This document shows, piece by piece, positions 53,301-60,609 of a stretch of DNA of 64,000 bases (position 1 is its first letter; the number at the start of each line of letters is the position of its first letter). Source of the DNA: Thermoplasmata archaeon (lineage in GTDB: Archaea > Thermoplasmatota > Thermoplasmata > Halarchaeoplasmatales > Halarchaeoplasmataceae); the NCBI GenBank assembly GCA_003552585.1, contig PUNK01000013.1:1-64000 (forward strand). Reading direction: 5' to 3'. A program made the position numbers and the translations under genes. The notes under the pieces were generated by a model that did not search any database, had not been told where the DNA came from, and worked only from the letters and a program-made list of their open reading frames with translations.

Positions 53301-54824
53301 ATGGTGGAACTAATAGCAAAGAAGATAGACCTAGAAGCCGGAGAAAATACCGTCATTTTGAACAAAAGAGAAGCTGAAAGTTTGGGTCTTAGGAGTCAAA
53401 GCAGAGTTAAAGTCATAAAAGATAACGAATCAGCCGTTGCCATAGTAGAAACATCTCTCACTCTTGTAGAAGAAGATGAGATTGGAGTGCTTCATAGGGT
53501 CTCTGGAAGAATTAATGCAAATACTGGGGACGTTTTGAAAGTGGTTCCTACTAAAAGACCGGAATCGATCGACCATATCCGAGAAAAATTGGAGGGGAAG
53601 GAGCTTAGTGAACATGCGATAAAGGAGATAATCAGTGATATAACCGAGAGACGTCTTTCAGATATCGAGCTCTCCGCTTACGTATCCGGAGTATATGCCA
53701 ACGGAATGAATCTAAGAGAGACGAAAGATCTCACTCTGGCCATGATAGAAACCGGTGAAACTATAGAATTCGATAAACATCCGATTTTTGATCATCACAG
53801 CATCGGAGGCGTACCTGGAAACAAGATCACCTTGCTGATAGTACCTATAGTTGCAGCGGCTGGTTTGATGATCCCGAAAACGAGTTCTCGAGCGATATCG
53901 AGTGCCGGAGGAACAGCAGATATTTTTGAGGTTTTGGCTGACGTTACCCTCTCTCTCAACGAAATAAAGAAAATAACCGAAGAGATAGGTGGCACCATCG
54001 CGTGGGGAGGAGGAGTTAATTTGGCACCGAGTGATGATCTGATCATCCGTGCAGAATATCCACTTAGGATCGATCCATATTCACAGGTTTTGGCCTCTGT
54101 ACTCTCAAAGAAAAAGGCCACAGGAGCGGAATACCTTGTTATGGACATTCCTGTTGGACCAGATACAAAGGTTAAAGATCTAGATAAAGGTAGAAGATAT
54201 GCCCGGGATTTCGTAACTCTTGGTGAAGAAATAGGCATAAATGTGAGATGTGCATTGAGTTACGGCGGACAGCCGATAGGTAGAACGGTGGGGCCGGCTA
54301 TTGAGGCGAAGGAAGCACTTCAGGCTTTGGAAGGAAAAGAGGTTCCTACTAGTTTGATTGAGAAATCCCTTGAGATTGCCGGGATGATACTTGAATTCGG
54401 GGGTATAGGAGAAAAGAATGGAAAAGATAAAGCCAGATCGATACTAGAATCAGGAAAGGCCCTTGATAAGATGAAGGAGATCATAGAAAATCAGCGTGGA
54501 GATCCGGACATCACATCGGATACAGTACCCGTAGGCGGACACACTGCCCATATTTATGCTAAAGAAGAAGGTTACGTGGGTACGGTAAATAATCATACCA
54601 TAATAGAAATAGTTAGGTGTGCAGGTGGACCATATCATAAAGGTGCAGGTATATATCTTAAGAAGAAAAGGGGAGACAAGGTAGAAAAGGGTGAGATACT
54701 GATGACGATATATTCTGAAAATACCGGTAAGTTAGAAGAAGCAGTAAAACTAGCAAAACATTCAGCACCGATGTCTATAGAAGGGATGATATTGGAAAAG
54801 CATCCTAACTATAAAATTGTTTAA
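53301..54824 (+). CDS. AMP phosphorylase
   Basis: Phosphorolyses AMP (also CMP/UMP) to ribose 1,5-bisphosphate and base, 507 residues. The N-terminal extension (1-85) absent from thymidine phosphorylase is present. The catalytic core has H-H-S-I-G-G-V-P-G-N-K and T-S-S-R-A-I-S-S-A-G-G-T-A-D. The ATG at 53301 lies four bases after the rbcL stop, the third gene of the operon. Confidence 0.95.
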   Translation: MVELIAKKIDLEAGENTVILNKREAESLGLRSQSRVKVIKDNESAVAIVETSLTLVEEDEIGVLHRVSGRINANTGDVLKVVPTKRPESIDHIREKLEGKELSEHAIKEIISDITERRLSDIELSAYVSGVYANGMNLRETKDLTLAMIETGETIEFDKHPIFDHHSIGGVPGNKITLLIVPIVAAAGLMIPKTSSRAISSAGGTADIFEVLADVTLSLNEIKKITEEIGGTIAWGGGVNLAPSDDLIIRAEYPLRIDPYSQVLASVLSKKKATGAEYLVMDIPVGPDTKVKDLDKGRRYARDFVTLGEEIGINVRCALSYGGQPIGRTVGPAIEAKEALQALEGKEVPTSLIEKSLEIAGMILEFGGIGEKNGKDKARSILESGKALDKMKEIIENQRGDPDITSDTVPVGGHTAHIYAKEEGYVGTVNNHTIIEIVRCAGGPYHKGAGIYLKKKRGDKVEKGEILMTIYSENTGKLEEAVKLAKHSAPMSIEGMILEKHPNYKIV

Positions 54825-54826
54825 AT

Positions 54827-56500
54827 TCAAATATAGTGCCGTATCTCAACAGCTGCTCCTTTATCAGCAAATTCCATCTCGATACCAGGCATCACAGCCT
54901 TTCCTACACCTCTCAATTCATCTCCATGAATTATAATACATTCATCCTCTGGACTGATACCATTATCAGCCTTACGAACACCTGCTGCAAAAACAGTTCC
55001 TTTAGGTCTAAAATCGTCTATTTCCACAATATTCACACCATCCTCAAACAGGATAGAAGCTCCGTCTAAGGTAAGTGAGATGAGGCCTCTCTCTGGAACA
55101 AGCATTCCTCTCTGGGTTTTTCCGTCCAATATCTTATATCTAGGATATCTTCCCTTGATAGTCGATCCTTCAACTAGTTTTTTCCCTTTAGGTCCGAATT
55201 GGAACTCACAGAAACAGGAGAGGTTCTCTTTCAAAAACTTCTGTACATCTCCTCTAGAGCTCTGTGCATTTTCTTTAAGGGCTTGGGAAAGATTATCCAA
55301 AGCCTCTTTTGAAGTTGGATGGTTTCCCTCTGTAGTGTCAAGGAATTCAAATTGTTTTCGAATGAAGTCCATATCTGAAGGAAGGTGAGAGATGATAACA
55401 GAATAATTTCCTTTCTCCAATATACTCTGAAGTTGTTTTAAGATCATCCTCTCCTCCTCATAGTACCAACTATAGCTGACAGGTATATCATATTGCTTCG
55501 CAGGATAGAACAGTTCTAGTTCTCTTGGAACAGCACCTAATGGAGAAGTCAATATAACTTCGTGAATATCGGTCCAGTCACAGCATTTCATAGCTTTCCT
55601 AAACTGGCGATGGGATTTGGAATAAAAGTAAGGTTTAGATGCGGAACAAGGCAGCAATAAAAGTATCGACCTGTCAGGTGGTGAATATCTATCTCTGATC
55701 CTTTTACGGTATCTTGATATGTCGGGTCTGTTCAATGACTCCCTAGTACAAGTATAAAATTCACCTCCAGTCACGGGGATATAAGGATAAAACAGATCAT
55801 TATTTTTGTCCGTTTTTCTTAATACCTCAACAAGCCATGGTTCAGTCTGTGCCCTTGTCTCAACTAGCTCACGGATTCGTCCTTTTTTTATACCAATTCT
55901 TAAAAGCTTTAATTCTTCGAACATCTTTTTACGATTTTCAGACGTATCTCCTGGAAATCCCCTCCAGTCTGAGATTTCAACACCTCTTGAAGAAAGAAAA
56001 TCACAGTAAGACGAATCAAATAGATCTACTCCGAGATATGACAGTATAGACATGTTGTTTGGTAATGCAATACCAGGTGTGTATACTAATTTATCTGGAG
56101 ATATTTTTTTCCGCAAATCAAGTATACGTCTGACAAGATCATCACTCCTACGAAGTAATGAAGGGGCATTTCCAACGATGTATAACTCGGCTTCGGGATC
56201 TGGATCCTGACCATATAACACTTGTATGGGAGAACCACCATCTTTTTGAAAAAGAACCTCATTTAATTCCTCAAGAGGATAAGAAAATGTAGGGGTGATA
56301 TCTGAAGTATTTTTGTCGTTATCAAAAAAAGTGGTACTCATATCAATCGTCCCCCATCCATCATATGATAAAGTTGCTTCTCCTGGTGTTTCATAGTCAG
56401 GATGTTCGAGAAATAGTATGTTAGGGGTCTCTATGATCTGATCTTTAAAGGTCCAGATACTAGATTTTGCCATACCCCATCTACTGATAGTTTCTAACAT
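54827..56500 (-). CDS. arcS: Archaeosine synthase ArcS
   Basis: Adds lysine to preQ0 at position 15 of archaeal tRNA as a step to archaeosine, 557 residues. The family signature L-P-C-S-A-S-K-P-Y-F-Y-S-K-S-H is at about residues 283-297. A TGT-like domain precedes it, and a C-terminal PUA domain contains G-R-Y-P-R-Y-K-I-L-D-G and V-R-K-A-D-N-G-I-S. The ATG at 56500 matches the M-L-E-x-I-x-R-x-G-x-A start of relatives. It is convergent with the AMP phosphorylase gene. Confidence 0.93.
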   Translation of the reverse strand: MLETISRWGMAKSSIWTFKDQIIETPNILFLEHPDYETPGEATLSYDGWGTIDMSTTFFDNDKNTSDITPTFSYPLEELNEVLFQKDGGSPIQVLYGQDPDPEAELYIVGNAPSLLRRSDDLVRRILDLRKKISPDKLVYTPGIALPNNMSILSYLGVDLFDSSYCDFLSSRGVEISDWRGFPGDTSENRKKMFEELKLLRIGIKKGRIRELVETRAQTEPWLVEVLRKTDKNNDLFYPYIPVTGGEFYTCTRESLNRPDISRYRKRIRDRYSPPDRSILLLLPCSASKPYFYSKSHRQFRKAMKCCDWTDIHEVILTSPLGAVPRELELFYPAKQYDIPVSYSWYYEEERMILKQLQSILEKGNYSVIISHLPSDMDFIRKQFEFLDTTEGNHPTSKEALDNLSQALKENAQSSRGDVQKFLKENLSCFCEFQFGPKGKKLVEGSTIKGRYPRYKILDGKTQRGMLVPERGLISLTLDGASILFEDGVNIVEIDDFRPKGTVFAAGVRKADNGISPEDECIIIHGDELRGVGKAVMPGIEMEFADKGAAVEIRHYI

Positions 56501-56600
56501 CAACAACCCTATAATTACAAGGAATAAAAAGATGTCCTTCGTCAGCCGTAGAAAAATAAAAGGAAAAGGGGTTCTGGACTGGTGAGATTTTTTGTCTGAC

Positions 56601-56819
56601 TTATTTCTTCATTATCTTCATCCAGCCACCGGATTCGTATATGGCCAGATCTCGCTCTTTGAGCTTATCTTTGAATTCATCCCAATCTATAGTTTCTAAC
56701 CGAGGGTTGTTCCCCTTGGTAAATTGGATGCCGTCAGTGCCCTTTACCAATCCCGGTTTTAGTCCTTTTTCATCAGCGATCTTTTTTGCTTCCGATACGC
56801 TGATTTTTTCCATGCTCAT
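56601..56819 (-). CDS. Small conserved-looking protein (72 aa), unknown function
   Basis: Acidic/basic protein of 72 residues, predicted alpha+beta. It begins K-I-S-V-S-E-A-K-K-I-A-D-E-K-G and ends E-S-G-G-W-M-K-I-M-K-K. No family is recognised. The start is strongly supported: TAAAGGAGG at 56828-56836 is eight bases before the ATG. A promoter box and a leader hairpin lie upstream (see the entries at 56851 and 56891). Confidence 0.72.
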   Translation of the reverse strand: MSMEKISVSEAKKIADEKGLKPGLVKGTDGIQFTKGNNPRLETIDWDEFKDKLKERDLAIYESGGWMKIMKK

Positions 56820-56850
56820 ACTCTTATCCTCCTTTAGGTGATTTTTATGA

Positions 56851-56867
56851 GGTCGGTTTCCCCGACC
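56851..56867 (-). promoter_or_regulatory. Leader hairpin upstream of the 72-aa gene
   Basis: GGTCGG pairs with CCGACC around a five-base GGAAA loop (minus strand). With a transcript start near 56870, this hairpin would sit at the very 5' end of the mRNA. Confidence 0.45.
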
Positions 56868-56890
56868 CCAGGACCATTAATAGCTTATTA

Positions 56891-56900
56891 ATATAAATAC
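56891..56900 (-). promoter_or_regulatory. TATA-like box of the 72-aa gene
   Basis: GTATTTATAT on the minus strand. The predicted start site about 26 bases downstream leaves a leader of about 50 bases holding the hairpin and the ribosome site. Confidence 0.5.
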
Positions 56901-56973
56901 CTTTCGCTAAATCCCAGATATTTACATGCATTTTGAGTGAAAAATAGGAAAATCGGGGGTCTCTTGTCAGACG

Positions 56974-57002
56974 ATTTTTGAGCCTATTATGGGCTCAAAA
57001 AT
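56974..57002. repeat. Perfect 11-bp inverted repeat with 7-base loop
   Basis: ATTTTTGAGCC (56974-56984) is the exact reverse complement of GGCTCAAAAAT (56992-57002). On either strand it can fold into a stem ending in a U-rich flank. It may be a bidirectional terminator or an insertion remnant. Confidence 0.6.
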
Positions 57003-57179
57003 TTCTACAAAAGTGGAGGCATTAGCAGTTTAAACATATTCATCTGTTTTTTGCATTTTGCAGATACCATACATGACAAATCTGTTAATGTATTGAAACT
57101 ACACCATGATTACTCGAATGGCTCTTCTTTTATGATCTGTTCTCACTATGACCCCCGAAAAGTCATCCTAAAACATCTA

Positions 57180-57602
57180 TTATTCGTGTCTTTCAGCACT
57201 ATTTTCGTCCTCAGAAACAGTAGTCCTCTTATTCCATAAAGGAACGATCTCTTTCATCCTATCTATACAATATCTGCATGCATCGAAAGCCTCTTTTCTT
57301 TTATTCGCACTCACTACGATACCCACTAGATTCTCCCCGACTTGAAATTCACCATATCGATGATGGATGATTATATCATTGACCTCAAAATTGTTGATCG
57401 CTTCATCCCTGACCCTTTCTAACTCCTGCAAAGTAATTCCTTCATACCTCTGTAATTCTATATTTTTTATACGTTCACCTTTATAATGTTCTCGCACTAC
57501 TTCGTTGAATACAACCACAGCCCTATCAGAAGGAGTAATAATTTTCTGCTTTAGCTCTTCTAATTGAAATTCGTCTTCGCTCACGATTACTCTTCCATTC
57601 AT
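57180..57602 (-). CDS. moaE: Molybdopterin synthase catalytic subunit MoaE
   Basis: Inserts sulfur into the cyclic pyranopterin precursor of molybdopterin, 140 residues. Motifs are A-V-V-V-F-N-E-V-V-R-E-H, I-I-H-H-R-Y-G-E-F-Q-V-G-E, and V-V-S-A-N-K-R-K-E-A-F-D-A-C-R. The ATG at 57602 has GGAGA seven bases before it; a longer frame reaches 57677. The small subunit MoaD and the rest of the pathway are not in the window. Confidence 0.93.
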   Translation of the reverse strand: MNGRVIVSEDEFQLEELKQKIITPSDRAVVVFNEVVREHYKGERIKNIELQRYEGITLQELERVRDEAINNFEVNDIIIHHRYGEFQVGENLVGIVVSANKRKEAFDACRYCIDRMKEIVPLWNKRTTVSEDENSAERHE

Positions 57603-57741
57603 CTCGATATCTCCAATAAGCTCCCTAAATTTTACCAACTCAATAAACTTATCTGTTATATGTTTACATTTATTCAATTTTCATATAGAAACTTTTTTAT
57701 CACTGATTCGTCCAATCACGAGAAATGTCTTCCAGCTTCTT

Positions 57742-58557
57742 TCACATCAATTGGTCCATACTCCCACTCCTCAGCCCCTCCATATCCAGAGTTACATAGG
57801 TAAATCCAAGTGATTTGAGATTTTGCACAACTTTGGACGAATAACAAATAAGTCTTTCCAGGTCAGACTTCGGAACTTCTATACGGGCTATGGAGCCATG
57901 TATGCGCAGCCTGCATTCTTGGAATCCCATCTTCTTGAGGTATGTTTCGCCCTTCTCCACTTTCCTCAGATCTTCCTCCGTCAACTCTCCCCCATACGGA
58001 AATCTAGTGGCCAAGCAGGATTGCGAGGGATGATCCCAGGTAGGTAGACCGAGGTCTCTAGATAGCGAACGTACCATCTCTTTGCTCATCCTGCATTCCA
58101 TCAGAGGTGAACGAATCCCTAGTTCTTCGATAGCTTTTTTTCCTGGTCTGTACGAGCCCATGTCGTCTAGATTAGTACCTTCGATCAAAATAGGTTTTCC
58201 GTCAAATTCACTTTCCAACAGCTTTAAAAAGGAAGTGAATATCTTTTTCTTACAGTGATAGCAGCGATCTTTTGGATTATCTCGGATCTTCTCGTTGATC
58301 ACGTCTGGCATATCCAAGATCATATGTTCAACTCCTATGTCTTTAGCTATCTCTTTCGCCCGTTGTATTTCTTCCTCGAATGTAAGTTGTGAACGTGCCG
58401 TCAGTGCTATCACATTATTTACCCCGAGTACCTCTACGCTTACCTTAAGTAAAAATGAACTGTCGACACCTCCCGAGAAAGCCACGGCCACTTGTGATAG
58501 CTCTTTCAAATAGTTTCTTAACTTGCTGTACTCTTCTTCCATGTGCTTACACTCCAT
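57742..58557 (-). CDS. larE: Nickel-pincer cofactor sulfur transferase LarE
   Basis: PP-loop ATPase that adds sulfur to the LarB product during nickel-pincer cofactor synthesis, 271 residues. The PP-loop is A-F-S-G-G-V-D-S-S. Cysteines in R-C-Y-H-C-K and P-S-Q-S-C-L-A-T-R could hold an Fe-S cluster or supply sulfur; which mode applies is not clear from sequence. The first ATG (58557) overlaps larC by 11 bases; 58542 is an alternative. Confidence 0.93.
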   Translation of the reverse strand: MECKHMEEEYSKLRNYLKELSQVAVAFSGGVDSSFLLKVSVEVLGVNNVIALTARSQLTFEEEIQRAKEIAKDIGVEHMILDMPDVINEKIRDNPKDRCYHCKKKIFTSFLKLLESEFDGKPILIEGTNLDDMGSYRPGKKAIEELGIRSPLMECRMSKEMVRSLSRDLGLPTWDHPSQSCLATRFPYGGELTEEDLRKVEKGETYLKKMGFQECRLRIHGSIARIEVPKSDLERLICYSSKVVQNLKSLGFTYVTLDMEGLRSGSMDQLM

Positions 58558-59734
58558 ACCTCTCTTCAGCAGAGCGAATGGCTTCTCTGTAGACCTCTCT
58601 TAGTGCAACTCCCTTTCTTCTAGCGAGCTCTGCACAGTCGTCGTATTCGGGAGAAATAGTTATCGGTTCTCCGTTTTTCAAGCCAATCTTTACATCGACA
58701 TCACCGTATTCTGTTTCCACCTTCACGATCTCTCGACCAAGACAAACTCTGCTTCCATCTAAAATACGAACTCCAAAGGTCGAAGTCTCCTTAAATATTA
58801 AATCTAGTAACGGTTCTGTGAGCTCCGGCCTACACAGAACTGTCAACTTCGTTGCCGGACGATTCTTTTTCATGTAAATAGGTGTTAGAGTAACATCAAG
58901 GGCGCCTGTTTGGAACAGTCTTTCTAATAAATATGAATAAACCTCCGGGTTCATATCATCGATGTTCGTTTCCAATATCGTAATTTCATGACTTTTTCCG
59001 TTTTTTATCTCTTTAAACAATACCACTCGAAGAAGATTCGGATGTTCTAATTCCTTATACCCTGCCCCGTAACCTACTGAAACAACATCCCCGTTTGGCA
59101 TGCTACCGAAAGAGGAAGAAAGAGTCTTTACGAAGGCTGCACCGGTAGGAGTAACCAGTTCATTTTCCACGCCCATAGAGTAAACGGGGACATCTTTAAG
59201 GAGTTCCATGGTCGCCGGCGCAGGGACAGGTAAAGTTCCATGGTCGCACTCGACGAACCCAGTCCCGGTGTGTATCTTTGATGATAAAATCCTTTCGATC
59301 CCCATCCTTTCTATCAGTATTAAAGATCCTATCACATCTACAATCGTGTCCACCGCCCCTACCTCGTGAAAGTGCACTTGATCAATGGGGATATCGTGTA
59401 CCTTTGCTTCCGCTTCAGCGAGGTTCGTAAATATCTCGGACGCTCTTTCTTTGGTCCACTGAGATAGATCACTTTCATCGACTAACTTAAGCAGATCTGG
59501 AAGAGTTCTCATCGGTTGATTTACTCCTTCATCCACTACGGTAAATTTGGTACCTGATATTCCGCCTCGTGTTACCTTCTTAACATCTATCGAGTAACCT
59601 TTTATCTTGATCTTGTTTAACTCCTCTTCCAGATATGATATATCTACTATGCCAGAATCCAGCAGTGCCCCGATTATCATATCTCCGCTTACGCCGGAGA
59701 AGCAGTGTAGGTAAAGTGTGCAATCACGACTCAC
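58547..59734 (-). CDS. larC: Nickel insertion protein LarC (DUF111)
   Basis: CTP-dependent nickel insertase of the pincer cofactor, 395 residues. It starts L-Y-L-H-C-F-S-G-V-S-G-D-M, and has the H-F-H-E-V-G-A-V-D-T-I-V-D motif, T-P-T-G-A-A and the C-terminal M-K-K-N-R-P-A-T-K-L-T-V. Single uninterrupted frame, no programmed frameshift as in some bacteria. It overlaps larB by 11 bases and larE by 11 bases. Confidence 0.95.
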   Translation of the reverse strand: MSRDCTLYLHCFSGVSGDMIIGALLDSGIVDISYLEEELNKIKIKGYSIDVKKVTRGGISGTKFTVVDEGVNQPMRTLPDLLKLVDESDLSQWTKERASEIFTNLAEAEAKVHDIPIDQVHFHEVGAVDTIVDVIGSLILIERMGIERILSSKIHTGTGFVECDHGTLPVPAPATMELLKDVPVYSMGVENELVTPTGAAFVKTLSSSFGSMPNGDVVSVGYGAGYKELEHPNLLRVVLFKEIKNGKSHEITILETNIDDMNPEVYSYLLERLFQTGALDVTLTPIYMKKNRPATKLTVLCRPELTEPLLDLIFKETSTFGVRILDGSRVCLGREIVKVETEYGDVDVKIGLKNGEPITISPEYDDCAELARRKGVALREVYREAIRSAEERYGV

Positions 59735-60548
59735 TAGAGCATCCCTCCTTCTCTCCGCAGCTGCACCCCGTCTCTTCGATACCCCTTTCAGCTAGATATA
59801 AGATCTGAGCGGCCGCATATCCTGCACCGAACCCATTGTCTATGTTCACTACAGTTACCCCTGAAGCACAGCTGTTAAGCATTGTCAGCAGTGCTGATAG
59901 GCCCTGAAAACTGGCCCCATAGCCTACACTGGTGGGCACAGCGATCACCGGTGCACCTACAAGACCTCCGACAACACTGGCAAGGGCCCCTTCCATACCG
60001 GCGACCACCACTATCACTGTTGCACTGTCCATTTTATCTTTATTATCCAGCAACCTATGTACACCAGCCACACCTACGTCGTAAAGCCTCTCGACCCTGC
60101 AGCCCATCACCTGTGCGGTAACTGTTGCCTCCTCTGCTACAGGTATATCCGAGGTACCAGCGGTGATCACAAGTATTCTCCCTTGAGAACGAATATTTTG
60201 TTCTTCCATGGTATATACTACCCTAGCCTCCTTGTTGTACTTAACCTCGGGGAACCTCTCTTTCAGTGCGGTGTAAATATCTTCATCGGCTCTGGTAGCC
60301 AGCAATGTACTTTGTTTACCGAGTATGCTCTCAGCGATCTTTACTATCTGGTTCACTGTTTTCCCGGGACAGTATATCACCTCCGGAAAACCCTTTCGTT
60401 CACTTCGCTGATGATCTATGCGAGCGAATTCAAGATCTTCATATCCTGTGCTTGACAAAATATTTTGCTTAGCTTCCTGAATACTGATTTCGCCACTTTG
60501 AACTTGTTTTAGTATCTTTTCTATATGATCTTTTGTCATTTCTTTCAC
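59724..60548 (-). CDS. larB: Nickel-pincer cofactor carboxylase LarB
   Basis: Carboxylates and hydrolyses nicotinic acid adenine dinucleotide in the first step of pincer cofactor synthesis, 274 residues. The PurE-like domain has I-T-A-G-T-S-D-I-P-V-A-E-E and V-V-A-G-M-E-G-A-L. The C-terminus ends in a cysteine-rich C-S-C-G-E-K-E-G-C that I do not expect in the usual family and may be a metal or redox tail. It heads the operon larB-larC-larE. Confidence 0.95.
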   Translation of the reverse strand: MKEMTKDHIEKILKQVQSGEISIQEAKQNILSSTGYEDLEFARIDHQRSERKGFPEVIYCPGKTVNQIVKIAESILGKQSTLLATRADEDIYTALKERFPEVKYNKEARVVYTMEEQNIRSQGRILVITAGTSDIPVAEEATVTAQVMGCRVERLYDVGVAGVHRLLDNKDKMDSATVIVVVAGMEGALASVVGGLVGAPVIAVPTSVGYGASFQGLSALLTMLNSCASGVTVVNIDNGFGAGYAAAQILYLAERGIEETGCSCGEKEGCSSES

Positions 60549-60609
60549 ATCCCCAAATCACAAATAGATAGATAAGACTTTTTACCGATAATCGAATTCA
60601 GTCTTAGTT

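Larger units (their letters stand above)
56820..57179. other. 360-base non-coding gap with two hairpins
   Basis: It holds, from left to right, the ribosome site, leader hairpin and TATA-like box of the 72-aa gene, an 11-bp inverted repeat at 56974-57002, and about 170 further bases in which I see no supported gene. A short open frame at 57051-57239 lacks a ribosome site and overlaps the 3' end of moaE, so it is not called. Confidence 0.6.

Noticed and set aside
56591-56967. GTCTGAC and GTCAGAC as inverted ends of a small mobile element around the 72-aa gene
   Set aside because: Only seven bases match, there is no target duplication, and the gene has a normal promoter and ribosome site.
57051-57239. 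Open frame of 62 codons in the long gap
   Set aside because: No ribosome site, unusual composition, overlap with the 3' end of moaE and no recognisable family.
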